64,000 bases of DNA from JANQPX01 sp041398025 (GTDB lineage Bacteria; Pseudomonadota; Alphaproteobacteria; Geminicoccales; Geminicoccaceae), in assembly GCA_041398025.1 (NCBI GenBank), contig JAWKVM010000026.1:1-64000 (forward strand). Direction: 5' to 3'. A program made the position numbers and the translations under genes. Shown piece after piece: positions 1 to 8,081 of the stretch (position 1 is its first letter; each line of letters starts with the position of its first letter). A model generated the notes under the pieces. It ran no database searches and was not told the DNA's origin. It saw nothing but the letters and a program-made list of their open reading frames with translations.

Positions 1-1
1 C

Positions 2-79
2 AACAAGGACGTCGTCGGCAATACCGGCAAGCCGGTCCACGTCTACGCCGAAACCGCAAGGGACGACCGGGCCGGCTGA
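2..79 (+). CDS. C-terminal end of an unidentified protein (5' truncated by window)
   Basis: An open frame runs from the window edge to a TGA at 77-79 and gives about 25 residues ending in DDRAG. The codon use fits the coding style of the window, and the next gene is convergent, so this is probably the tail of a real plus-strand gene. Too little is present to assign a family. Confidence 0.45.
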   Translation, partial: NKDVVGNTGKPVHVYAETARDDRAG

Positions 80-197
80 ACCCCACGGGGGACCGCAGCG
101 TGGTCAGACCTGACCTGCTCCTGGGCTCCGGCGCCTTCGTTAACCCAATAGGGTCCTGGCAAAGCTCCCGTCGGGGCGGGGCGTCAAGCGGGACGCA

Positions 198-1067
198 CTA
201 GCCGTCGACCTTGATGCACTTGTCCTCGCCGTTACAGATCTTCCGGAGATAGATCGTCGTTTTCAGGCTGCCGCCGACGGTCGCCATCGAAATCGGCACG
301 GGGTCGTCGTCGTCGGTGACGATCACTTCGATCCAGCGGTGACCGTCTTCGCTCGACCAGTTCGCCAGCATGTCGTTCTTGCTGAAGCCGGCAAGCGTCT
401 CCAGATCCACTCTGAAGCGCAGGGCGGGCACGCGGCTGCCGGCGTGATCGACCTGGACCCGCTCAAGCAGACCGATCTCGAGACGATAGCGCCGCCGACC
501 GTCGAAAACCTCCAGCCCCAGCATCTTCGGCGCCGGCTCCGAGACGCCGATGTTCTGGAGCCCGCCATCACGCCGCAGATCACGGATCCAATGCCGAAAA
601 CGCACCATCGCCGTAAGAGGATCGACCGTCGTCGCCTGCAATGCAGCCGGCACCCTGGTCGTGCGCGGCTTGCCCTCTTTCCAGTTGCCCAGAGCGTCGA
701 TGGCCCCGGTCTCCGGGTCATACGCTATTTCGACCCGGCGCTCGCCGCTGTTGGTCTCGTAAGTCGATTCATAACGGATTGGCATGGGCGATGCGCCTTC
801 AGTGCTGCCAGTGCTGCGCGCGATCGCCTGGCTTTCGTATCCGGTCAGGAATTTGAACAGGCCCTGGCTCTTCATCGCAAGCTTGCTGACCGTCTCGCTC
901 TCCTGATCGTCGATCGACAGCTTGATCGAGCCCGCGGTGACGCCAGCCATGGTCATGACCATGTAAAGGTCCAGTTCATCCGCTGCCTTCGCTCTGTCTG
1001 CGACGGAGACGAGGCCGATCGCCATCACCGCCAGCGACAGAAAGCATCGCCTGACCATCATCGACAT
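198..1067 (-). CDS. DUF3108-family secreted protein
   Basis: A 289-residue protein. The N-terminus is a signal peptide: a short basic start (MSMMVRR), a hydrophobic core, and a likely cut after RAKA. The mature part resembles DUF3108 proteins, predicted periplasmic beta-rich proteins of Proteobacteria with no settled role: an early LYMVMTMAGVTAGSIKLSI strand pair, a central YDPETGAI segment followed by a PLTAMVRFRHWI helix, and a C-terminal strand with two cysteines in RKICNGEDKC. I chose the ATG at 1067 because the 39 residues upstream are arginine-rich, look untranslated, and would bury the signal peptide. The gene is convergent with the truncated gene at the window edge. The family call is from recognisable pattern only. 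Confidence 0.75.
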   Translation of the reverse strand: MSMMVRRCFLSLAVMAIGLVSVADRAKAADELDLYMVMTMAGVTAGSIKLSIDDQESETVSKLAMKSQGLFKFLTGYESQAIARSTGSTEGASPMPIRYESTYETNSGERRVEIAYDPETGAIDALGNWKEGKPRTTRVPAALQATTVDPLTAMVRFRHWIRDLRRDGGLQNIGVSEPAPKMLGLEVFDGRRRYRLEIGLLERVQVDHAGSRVPALRFRVDLETLAGFSKNDMLANWSSEDGHRWIEVIVTDDDDPVPISMATVGGSLKTTIYLRKICNGEDKCIKVDG

Positions 1068-1149
1068 GACTGTCCTGTCCCGTTTGCGACCAAAACGCTC
1101 TCGGCTCCTACGTCTCCTGGCACCCCTGCAGTGGCGGCACCTTCCGTTC

Positions 1150-1728
1150 TCAACGCTCGAAATCCGGCTGCACCTTAGCGGCACTCAGCTGAACCAGCTC
1201 TGACTCGATCTCGATATCGAGCGCCTGGTTGATCCTGTTGAAAGCGCCGGCAAGCCCGATCCGCCAGGTCAGCTCGCAAATCGCGGCCTCGGAAAAATGA
1301 CGACGCAGCTGGTCGAAAAACCCGTCGCTTATCCGCGTCGGCGCCTCACCCATCTGCACGGCATAACGCACCACCAGGCGATCCGTTGCATCGAGTTCAG
1401 GATGCCCTTCATACGCCGGCAGGCGTGCGATGCCGGCATCACTCATGCCCTCGACCACCAAACCGGGGGCGTGATGAGCGATACAATAATCGCATGCGTT
1501 GAGTTTGGCGACCGTGACGTTCAACAGCTCGACATGCCGCCTGCTCAGACAGCCCTCCTTCCTGAGCGCGAACAGCAGCGCCATGACATGCTCCAGAACC
1601 GGCGGACAGTGCGCCATGGTCATGGTCCTGATCTGATTGGCGAACGGGCCATAGACTTCGACCGCGTCATAGATCGGACGCAAGCGCTCCGGGCCCTCGT
1701 CTCGCTCGATGAAGGACAACCGCGCCAT
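1150..1728 (-). CDS. carboxymuconolactone decarboxylase / AhpD-like protein
   Basis: A 192-residue protein with the AhpD-fold signature: a helix ending in LLNVTVAKLNACDYCIAHH, which holds the CxxC pair plus the downstream histidine used by AhpD-like peroxidase-linked thiol proteins. Members act as alkylhydroperoxidase-type reductases or, without the CxxC, as decarboxylases; the intact CxxC favours the redox role. A GAGGAG ribosome site at 1735-1740 sits well before the ATG at 1728; a GTG two codons earlier is too close to it. The gene lies downstream of the TRAP operon on the same strand, about 160 bp after dctM, so it may be independently transcribed. The substrate is unknown. Confidence 0.82.
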   Translation of the reverse strand: MARLSFIERDEGPERLRPIYDAVEVYGPFANQIRTMTMAHCPPVLEHVMALLFALRKEGCLSRRHVELLNVTVAKLNACDYCIAHHAPGLVVEGMSDAGIARLPAYEGHPELDATDRLVVRYAVQMGEAPTRISDGFFDQLRRHFSEAAICELTWRIGLAGAFNRINQALDIEIESELVQLSAAKVQPDFER

Positions 1729-1890
1729 CGACACTCCTCATGACCGACCACGTCCATGATCATCACACGGTAACGTTAACTTTTTCCTAACAACTTCCAG
1801 GTACAACAGGCAGTGGCAGAGATGATTGTCGACGAACGGACACAGCGCCCGCGCCCGGCTCCGTCAAGTCAACGCCGACCGGCGCCCCGG

Positions 1891-3222
1891 TCAGCCTGGG
1901 GCCTGGCGCATGGTTTCGGGAAGGAAAGTGGCGAGATCCGGGAACATCACAAGGATGACGACCATGAGACACATGAGGAGGAAGAACGGCAATGCCGTGC
2001 GCGCAATGTAGCTGATCTCGTGGCCGGTCATGCCTTGCAGCACGAAAAGGTTGAAGCCGATCGGCGGGGTGATCTGGGCCATTTCGACCACCACGACGAT
2101 GAAGATGCCGAACCAGATCATGTCGATGCCGGCGCCGCGTACCATCGGATCGACCACGGCCATGGTGAGCACGACCGAACTGATGCCGTCGAGGAAGCAG
2201 CCGAGGATAATGTAGAACAAGGTGAGGGCGGCGATCAGGGCGATCGGGCTGAGTTCGAGCGAAGCGATCCACGCGGCGAGCGCACGCGGCAGGCCGGTGA
2301 ATCCCATGGCCAGCGCGAGGAAGGCGGCGCCGGCGAGGATCAGGGCGATCATGCAGGAGGTGCGCGTGGCGCCCATCAGGCTTTCGACGAAGCTTTCCCG
2401 GGTGAGCGAGCCCTGGATCGCCGCGAGAGCTAGGGCGCCGAGTACGCCGAAGGCCGCAGCTTCGGTCGCGGTGGCGAAGCCGAGATAGATCGAGCCGAGC
2501 ACCAGGAGAATGAGGCAGACGACAGGGATGAGAAAGCGGCTTTCGGCGATGCGATCGGTGAGCGTCAGATGCCTGTCCGGCGCCGGCACCTGCTCGCTTC
2601 TGATAAAGGACCAGATCGCGATATAGCCCATGAACAGGCAGGCGAGCACGAGGCCCGGCAGGATGCCTGCCATGAACAGCTTGGAAATGCTCTCCTGGAT
2701 GGTCACGCCATAGACGATCAGGGTGAGCGAAGGCGGGATCATCAGGCCGAGCGTGCCCGCTCCGGCGAGCGTGCCGACGATCATGGTCTCGGGATAGCCG
2801 CGCGAGCGCAACTCCGGGATCGACATCTTGCCGACGGTGGTGACGGTCGCTGCGGAACTCCCCGACACCGCGGCGAACACGGTGCAGCCGACGATATTGG
2901 TGTGCAGAAGACGCCCCGGAAGGTTCGCCATCCAGGGCGAGAGACCCTTGAACATATCCTCGGAAAGTCTTGTTCGAAAAAGGATTTCACCCATCCAGAT
3001 GAACAGTGGCAGGGCGGTCAGCGACCAGGAGGAGGAGACCCGCCATATGGTGGTGATCATGGCGTCGCCGGCCGGACGCGAGGTGAACAGCTCCATGCCG
3101 AACCAAGCGACGCCGAGCAGCGCCAGTCCCACCCAGACACCCGTGCCGAGCAGGAAGAACAGCACGAACAGAAACAGCCCGGTCAGATAAATCTCACCCA
3201 CGGCGGCGCGCCGTGCGTTCAC
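1891..3222 (-). CDS. dctM: TRAP transporter large permease (DctM subunit)
   Basis: About 443 residues and almost wholly hydrophobic, with a dozen or so predicted membrane helices, as in DctM. Family hallmarks include PLFIWMGEILFRT, GSSAATVTTVGKMSIPELRSRGY and AGTLGLMIPPSLTLIVYG, which form the re-entrant transport core, and MAQITPPIGFNLFVLQG near the C-terminus. It forms the sodium-coupled channel fed by the DctP binding protein. The start is uncertain: a GTG at 3309 would abut the dctQ stop but adds about 29 residues of non-hydrophobic sequence. The GTG at 3222 (VNARRAAVGEIYL) or 3201 (VGEIYL) places the first helix normally. It is cotranscribed with dctQ and dctP. The ligand cannot be read from the permease. 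Confidence 0.9.
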   Translation of the reverse strand: MNARRAAVGEIYLTGLFLFVLFFLLGTGVWVGLALLGVAWFGMELFTSRPAGDAMITTIWRVSSSWSLTALPLFIWMGEILFRTRLSEDMFKGLSPWMANLPGRLLHTNIVGCTVFAAVSGSSAATVTTVGKMSIPELRSRGYPETMIVGTLAGAGTLGLMIPPSLTLIVYGVTIQESISKLFMAGILPGLVLACLFMGYIAIWSFIRSEQVPAPDRHLTLTDRIAESRFLIPVVCLILLVLGSIYLGFATATEAAAFGVLGALALAAIQGSLTRESFVESLMGATRTSCMIALILAGAAFLALAMGFTGLPRALAAWIASLELSPIALIAALTLFYIILGCFLDGISSVVLTMAVVDPMVRGAGIDMIWFGIFIVVVVEMAQITPPIGFNLFVLQGMTGHEISYIARTALPFFLLMCLMVVILVMFPDLATFLPETMRQAPG

Positions 3223-3309
3223 TTGCCTGACACTTGGCCTTGCGGCTTGGTGACTGCTGATCGACCGTGGCGGCGTGCCACGGGCTGACTTGCATCGTGG
3301 TGGCGGCAC

Positions 3310-3837
3310 TCACTCGACCGATGCTCCTTCGCCGAGCTGGTAGCTGCCGCCGAGAAGAATGCGGATCAGGCGATCGATCATGGCGACGGCGAAGAGGGTC
3401 GCGCCCAGTGCCATCGGCGTCTGCGGGATCCAGATTGGGGTCGCGTCCTGGCCCTGGGAGATGTCGTTCAGCTTGATCGAAACCTGCACCGCCTTGATCG
3501 CGTAGGTGGCCAGGAAAACGGCCAGCACCGAGCCGATGCCGAAGCACCAGATCTCCGCGATGCGCCGGTAGCTGCCGAGCTGGCTCAGGAGCAGCGAGAC
3601 GCGGATGTGGCCGCCGTGATCGAGGGTGTGGGCGAGCGCGAAGAAGGAGGCTGCCGCCATGCAATAGCCGGCATAGGCGGTGGAGCCGAGGAAGATTACG
3701 CCGCTCCAGCGGGCGATCATCTGCAGGCAGATGATGATCAGCAGCGCCAGCAGGCAGACCGCCGCGAGAGCGCCGGCCGCATCATAAAGCCGGTCCAGAA
3801 CCCTGCGCAGCGTTCGTCCGAAGGAGGCCATGGCCAT
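3310..3837 (-). CDS. dctQ: TRAP transporter small permease (DctQ subunit)
   Basis: A 175-residue membrane protein with four predicted helices, the usual DctQ size. Helix 1 is AALAAVCLLALLIIICLQMIAR, followed by the typical loop with an AYAGYCMAAASFFALAHTLDHGGHIRVSLLL stretch (shown here for orientation: acidic/His-rich GGHIRV turn). DctQ pairs with DctM in the membrane complex. The ATG at 3837 is preceded by a purine-rich stretch. It lies 61 bp after the restored end of dctP and directly before dctM, giving the gene order P-Q-M in one minus-strand unit. Confidence 0.9.
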   Translation of the reverse strand: MAMASFGRTLRRVLDRLYDAAGALAAVCLLALLIIICLQMIARWSGVIFLGSTAYAGYCMAAASFFALAHTLDHGGHIRVSLLLSQLGSYRRIAEIWCFGIGSVLAVFLATYAIKAVQVSIKLNDISQGQDATPIWIPQTPMALGATLFAVAMIDRLIRILLGGSYQLGEGASVE

Positions 3838-3897
3838 CTGCGACGATCGATCAGGCGGGCGAAGCGGCGGGCAGCGCTTCGCCCTGCCCTTTCATAG

Positions 3898-4030
3898 CTA
3901 ATTCGCCTTGAACTGATCGATGATCGCCTTGCCGTCCTCGCCGGCGGCTTCGAGCCACTCATTGGTCATGGTCTCGCCGATCGCGAGCAGGTCGGCTTCG
4001 AGCTGCTCGCCGGGCGGCTGCACGCCATGC
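3898..4030 (-). other. out-of-frame native C-terminus of dctP
   Basis: In the neighbouring frame, directly after the SGMA codons, the sequence reads QPPGEQLEADLLAIGETMTN, then a helix ending IIDQFKAN and a TAG at 3898-3900. This is a normal DctP C-terminal helix. Joining it to the main frame needs one extra base at about 4027-4030 (GCGTGCAG in place of the expected GCGGTGCAG). A restored protein would be about 323 residues, the usual length. Confidence 0.8.
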
Positions 4031-4868
4031 CGCTGGCGCTGAGCTGCTCCTTGTACCATTCGGCCAGTTCCCTCGACTTGGCCGTGCCCGCCTCTTCGGC
4101 CTTGGTCGCGCAGTCTTTGAGTGCGCCCTGGGTCGCCTCATCCAGGCCGGACCAGCTGTCCTTGTTTGCGAAGACGTAGTTTCGCGGCAGCCAAGCCGCG
4201 GTGTCGTACCAGTGGGTCAGATGCTCCCAGACCTTCTCGTCATAGCCGGTCGAGCCCGAGGAGATGAAGCTCTCGGCAACGCCGGTGGCCAGCGCCTGGC
4301 TGAGCTCGGCGGCCTCGATCTGCACCGGCACGGCCCCCATCAGCTCGGCCATGCGCGCGGTCGCGTTGTTGTAGGAGCGGAACTTCACACCCTGCATGTC
4401 GGCAGCGGAATTCAGCTCCTTCTTGGTGTAGATGCCCTGGGGCGGCCAGGGGACGGAGTACAGAAGCACCAGATTCTGGCCGTCCAGCACCTTTTCCAGC
4501 GTCGGCTTCGCGATCTCCCAGAGCTTGACCGAGGCATCATAGCCGGTGGCGAGGAAGGGCACGCTGTCGACGCCGAAGAGCGGGCTCTCGTTCTGATGGG
4601 CGGAGAGGAGACGCTCGCCGATCGGCGCCTGGCCGGTCTGCACCGCACGCTTGATGTCGGAGCCCGAGAACAGCGAGCCGTTGGCATGCACCACCAGCTC
4701 GAGCGCCCCGCCGGTGCCCTCGGCGACGCATGCGGCGAAGCCCTTGCCGGTCTCGGTGTGAAAATTGTTCTCGGGATAGGCCATCGGCATGTCCCAGGTC
4801 TCGGCCATCGATGGCGCGGCCAGGGCGCTGGCCAGGGCGAGAGCGGCGGGCACAGAGAGCGTTTTCAC
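3966..4868 (-). CDS. dctP: TRAP transporter substrate-binding protein (DctP), C-terminus altered by a frameshift
   Basis: A periplasmic DctP-family protein of 300 residues in the frame as read. A strong AGGAGG at 4875-4880 lies 6 nt before a GTG at 4868, giving VKTLSVPAALALASALAAP, a clear signal peptide cut after SMA. The mature body has the expected PENNFHTETGKGFAACV, QGIYTKKELNSAADMQGVKFR and MGAVPVQIEAAELSQALATGVAE segments, the last containing the helix that contacts the carboxylate in this family. After SGMA the frame turns into an arginine/serine-rich tail and stops at 3966. Losing one base restores a normal end (see 3898-4030). It is the first TRAP gene after the racemase-like gene, so a small dicarboxylate or amino acid-like ligand is plausible but unproven. 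Confidence 0.85.
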   Translation of the reverse strand: MKTLSVPAALALASALAAPSMAETWDMPMAYPENNFHTETGKGFAACVAEGTGGALELVVHANGSLFSGSDIKRAVQTGQAPIGERLLSAHQNESPLFGVDSVPFLATGYDASVKLWEIAKPTLEKVLDGQNLVLLYSVPWPPQGIYTKKELNSAADMQGVKFRSYNNATARMAELMGAVPVQIEAAELSQALATGVAESFISSGSTGYDEKVWEHLTHWYDTAAWLPRNYVFANKDSWSGLDEATQGALKDCATKAEEAGTAKSRELAEWYKEQLSASGMACSRPASSSKPTCSRSARP

Positions 4869-4874
4869 CTGGAG

Positions 4875-4880
4875 CCTCCT
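4875..4880 (-). promoter_or_regulatory. ribosome binding site deciding the dctP GTG start
   Basis: On the minus strand this is AGGAGG, 6 nt before the GTG at 4868. It overrules two upstream ATG codons (4910 and 4883) that would put charged residues in front of the signal peptide. Confidence 0.75.
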
Positions 4881-5008
4881 CATTTTTCTTCGATCGGGAT
4901 CTGTCGACATGCTGGCCGGTTTTCACGTGATCGCCAATGTTTTTCTTGGAGTATGCCGCCCATGCCGCACGGCCAGCCGGCACGCCACGCTACGCGTCGC
5001 GGCAGAAC

Positions 5009-5746
5009 TCAACCGTGGCTCGTGACCGCTGCCGGCGTCCGGCCGGCGAAGGCCGGCGGCTCCAGGCTTCGCCGCCACCAGCCGAGCAGACCGATGATGT
5101 CGTGGACCGGCAGCTTCACGGCCGCGGCGAGCGCCCGCGCATAGGGCGCCATATTGGTGCATTCGAGGACGATCGCGCCGACCTCCGGCGATTTGGCAAG
5201 CAGGCGCTTTCCAGCCGCGACGACATCCGCTTCGGCCTTCACGACGTCGAGCGTGGTCAGGTCGTTCTGGATGACATGGGCGAGTTCGCCGCCTTCGACA
5301 CCTTCGATCGGCAGATCGGTCGGTGCGCCCACACCGACGAAATGCGCGGCCGTCAATTCCCGGCTGTCGATGGTGATGATGCCCACCCGCTTGCCGGCCG
5401 GCAGGCTGGCCTGCACCAGCGGAACCTGGCAGAGGCTGGAGGCCAGCACCGGCACGGCCGAGCGGCCGGCCAGCTCCTTTTGCGCGATCGCCATGAAGCC
5501 GCAGGACGTGGTGATCCCTCCAGCCCCTTCGGCGGCCAGACCATGCGCGGCCTCGACGAACGCGTCGATCACCGCCGCACCCGGCCCCTCCGCCGTGACG
5601 ATGCGATCGACGGTGGCCATCTCGATCACCCGATAGCGGACCGGGAAAGGAAAGCTCTTTGGATTGCCGATATCGCCTGGAACCCGTGGAAAGCGGGTGT
5701 TGAGCATGAGAATGCCGAGAGGCGGTGCAGCATGGGCGGCGGTCAA
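5009..5746 (-). CDS. aspartate/glutamate racemase-family protein
   Basis: About 245 residues. Two cysteine motifs of the Asp/Glu/hydantoin racemase superfamily are present: GGITTSCGFMAIAQ in the first half and IVLECTNMAPYARAL in the second, at the spacing expected for the paired catalytic cysteines. A conserved PVLASSLCQVPLVQ segment lies between them. Members racemise acidic amino acids or act on hydantoins or maleate. The start is probably a TTG at 5746 preceded by AGGAG at 5754-5758, giving LTAAHAAPPLGILMLN; a more upstream start to 5803 is open but unsupported. It lies 141 bp upstream of dctP on the same strand, so it may process the ligand of that transporter. Confidence 0.8.
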   Translation of the reverse strand: MTAAHAAPPLGILMLNTRFPRVPGDIGNPKSFPFPVRYRVIEMATVDRIVTAEGPGAAVIDAFVEAAHGLAAEGAGGITTSCGFMAIAQKELAGRSAVPVLASSLCQVPLVQASLPAGKRVGIITIDSRELTAAHFVGVGAPTDLPIEGVEGGELAHVIQNDLTTLDVVKAEADVVAAGKRLLAKSPEVGAIVLECTNMAPYARALAAAVKLPVHDIIGLLGWWRRSLEPPAFAGRTPAAVTSHG

Positions 5747-5898
5747 AGCCTTTCTCCTCGAGACGTTCACATCAGGATGCCACAAAGGCGATCCTCTTTC
5801 CAAAACATTGCCAAGAGCAGTATCAGGCCGACATCATGGTCAGGACCCTATCCTGAACGATCCGAAATCGGTTTTCCGTACCAAGGGAGCGAAACGCG

Positions 5899-6429
5899 AT
5901 GAATGCGATCTTCACCGAAGACGAGCTGCACCTTCTCGCCGGCGCGCCGCACATGATCGGCTCTGCGATGGCGATGGCCGGCAAGAGCGGCTTCATCGGC
6001 ACCGGCAAGGAGATGTTCGCAAGTGCAAAATCCGTGCTCGACGGCGTCAAGACCTATCCGCACAACAGCGTGATCCAGAAGGTTCTGCCCAATGTCGAAG
6101 CAGGCGTCGGTGCCGCCATGGGCGAGGCGAAAGAGACCAGGGAATGGCTGTCCCGGCGCATGAAGGAAGGCGGCATCGCATCCCGAGAAGACATGCAGCG
6201 GCTCGCCCTCGAGGACAGCCGGGCGGCGGCAGCGCTGGTTGACGCCAAGGCGTCGCCGACCGAGGCCGGCGAATACAAGCAGTGGGCGCTTTCGGTCGCG
6301 GAAAGGGTGGCCATGGCCGCCTCGGAGGGCGGCTTTCTCGGCTTTGGCGGCGAGCAGTTCAGCGAGCCCGAAAAGGCCTTTCTGAGCGAGATCGAAGCCG
6401 CCTTGGGCGTGTCCAGCAATATGGTCTGA
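5899..6429 (+). CDS. conserved hypothetical protein, alanine-rich, soluble
   Basis: A 176-residue protein with no signal peptide or membrane segment, starting at an ATG after AAGGGAGCG. I do not recognise an experimentally known family. Two stretches resemble each other: MAMAGKSGFIGTGKEMFASA near residue 26 and VAMAASEGGFLGFGGEQFSE near residue 136, each a small-residue turn followed by an acidic helix, which suggests an internal duplication of a helical unit. It stands alone between the divergent racemase gene and glyA and is followed by a terminator-like hairpin, so it is probably monocistronic. Confidence 0.75.
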   Translation: MNAIFTEDELHLLAGAPHMIGSAMAMAGKSGFIGTGKEMFASAKSVLDGVKTYPHNSVIQKVLPNVEAGVGAAMGEAKETREWLSRRMKEGGIASREDMQRLALEDSRAAAALVDAKASPTEAGEYKQWALSVAERVAMAASEGGFLGFGGEQFSEPEKAFLSEIEAALGVSSNMV

Positions 6430-6437
6430 CGATCGAG

Positions 6438-6464
6438 AGGGGCGCGCCGCGGCGGCGCGCCCCT
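6438..6464 (+). terminator. GC-rich inverted repeat after the hypothetical gene
   Basis: A 13-bp perfect inverted repeat (arms 6438-6450 and 6452-6464, AGGGGCGCGCCGC and its complement) starts 8 bp after the stop codon. The realistic loop is the central GCCGCGGC. Only two T residues follow, so the termination function is inferred. Confidence 0.55.
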
Positions 6465-6510
6465 TGATGATCGAAGGGCCGGGTTGTAGGAGAGGGCAGG
6501 ATCTGCAGCC

Positions 6511-6534
6511 CCGGCCATCGCCGGCGGCTTTTTT
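6511..6534 (+). terminator. hairpin plus T-run directly before glyA (terminator or attenuator)
   Basis: CCGGC-CATC-GCCGG (6511-6524) with an outer GCC/GGC extension, followed by six T residues at 6529-6534. It looks like an intrinsic terminator but ends only 16 bp before the glyA start, so it either ends the upstream transcript or sits in the glyA leader as an attenuator. Confidence 0.5.
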
Positions 6535-6550
6535 GCTTGAGGAACACCCG

Positions 6551-7846
6551 ATGTCAGCCCCGTCCCGTTTCTTCACCGCCTCGATTGCCGAGACCGATCC
6601 CGAGCTGTTCGACGCCATGCAGAAAGAGCTTGGCCGGCAGCAGGACGAGATCGAGCTGATCGCCTCGGAGAACATCGTGAGCGAGGCGGTGCTGGAGGCT
6701 GCAGGCTCGGTGCTCACCAACAAATATGCGGAAGGCTACCCGGGACGCCGCTATTACGGCGGCTGCCAGTTCGTCGACATCGCCGAGCAGCTCGCGATCG
6801 ATCGGGCGACCAGGCTCTTCGGCTGCGGCTACGCGAACGTGCAGGCGAGTTCCGGCTCCCAGGCGAACCAGTCGGTGCTTCTCGGGCTTGCCAAGGCCGG
6901 CGACACCATCCTCGGCATGAGCCTCGATGCCGGCGGCCACCTTACCCACGGCGCGAAGCCCAACCTCTCCGGCAAATGGTTCAACGCCGTTCAATATGGT
7001 GTGCGCGCGGACACCCATCTCATCGATTTCGACCAGGTCGAAGCGCTCGCGAGAGAGCACAAGCCGACGGTGATCATCGCCGGCGGTTCCGCCTATCCGC
7101 GCATCATCGATTTCGCGCGTTTTCGTGAGATCGCCGATGAGGTCGGCGCCTATCTGCATGTCGACATGGCGCACTTCGCCGGTCTGGTGGCGGCAGGCGT
7201 TCACCCCTCGCCGTTCCCGCACGCCCATGTGGTCACCACCACCACCCACAAAACCCTTCGCGGGCCGCGCGGCGGCATGGTGCTCTCGGACGACGAAGCG
7301 ATCGCGAGGAAAATCAACTCGGCGATCTTCCCGGGCCTCCAGGGCGGCCCCCTGATGCATGTGGTCGCCGCCAAGGCCGCCGCTTTCGGCGAGGCGCTGC
7401 AGCCGGACTTCAAGGACTATGCGAGGCAGGTCGTGGACAACGCCAAGGCGCTCGGCGAGGTCCTGACGGGAGCCGGCCTCGATCTGGTCTCCGGCGGCAC
7501 CGACACCCACGTCCTCCTGGTCGACCTTCGGCCGAAGGGGGTGACCGGGGTCGACGCCGAAAAGGCGCTCGGCCGCGCGCACATCACCTGCAACAAGAAC
7601 GGCGTCCCGAACGATCCGGAAAAGCCGACCGTCACCTCGGGCATCCGCCTCGGGTCCCCGGCGGGGACGACCCGCGGCTTCGGCATCGCCGAGTTCCAGC
7701 AGATCGGCCGCATGATCGCGGACGTGCTGGACGGCCTCGCAGCCAACGGCGCCCAGGGCAACCTGGGTGTCGAGGCGAAGGTCAAGGAACAGGCGACGAC
7801 GCTCTGCCACCGCTTCCCGATCTACGCCCGGCGCGGGCGGGCGTGA
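6551..7846 (+). CDS. glyA: serine hydroxymethyltransferase
   Basis: A 431-residue protein of normal length for GlyA. It converts serine and tetrahydrofolate to glycine and 5,10-methylene-tetrahydrofolate in the cytoplasm using PLP. Visible signatures are IELIASENIVSEAVLEAAGS at the N-terminus, the KYAEGYPGRRYYGGC segment, and HVVTTTTHKTLRGPRGG containing the PLP lysine. The ATG at 6551 follows GAGGA; an upstream in-frame extension runs through the hairpin and T-run and is not credible. No folD or gcv gene is adjacent. Confidence 0.97.
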   Translation: MSAPSRFFTASIAETDPELFDAMQKELGRQQDEIELIASENIVSEAVLEAAGSVLTNKYAEGYPGRRYYGGCQFVDIAEQLAIDRATRLFGCGYANVQASSGSQANQSVLLGLAKAGDTILGMSLDAGGHLTHGAKPNLSGKWFNAVQYGVRADTHLIDFDQVEALAREHKPTVIIAGGSAYPRIIDFARFREIADEVGAYLHVDMAHFAGLVAAGVHPSPFPHAHVVTTTTHKTLRGPRGGMVLSDDEAIARKINSAIFPGLQGGPLMHVVAAKAAAFGEALQPDFKDYARQVVDNAKALGEVLTGAGLDLVSGGTDTHVLLVDLRPKGVTGVDAEKALGRAHITCNKNGVPNDPEKPTVTSGIRLGSPAGTTRGFGIAEFQQIGRMIADVLDGLAANGAQGNLGVEAKVKEQATTLCHRFPIYARRGRA

Positions 7847-8081
7847 CTTGCCTGAGACTGCGGGCGGCGTTGGGGCTTTCCGCGGGGGTTGACGGGAGCT
7901 TGGCGGGCTTTGGTGATTTCGTGTGGTCGAGCGGATGACGTTGGGGAGAGAGTGCGCCTAACCATCTTGTCGATAACGAAAAATTAACCATCGCTTCGTA
8001 TGGTCTGACCATCATTTCGCCTGGAACCAGCGCTGCCGGTGCCGGGAAAAGGATGCATCAGGCCTTAGCGGAGAAGTTTCG

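Noticed and set aside
3223..3309. dctM starting at GTG 3309, abutting the dctQ stop
   Set aside because: It would add about 29 polar, arginine- and proline-rich residues before the first membrane helix and has no suitably spaced ribosome site.
6465..6550. Glycine riboswitch upstream of glyA
   Set aside because: The GGAGAG core is suggestive, but the paired aptamer elements (CGCCGAAGG-type core) are not present and the region is too short.
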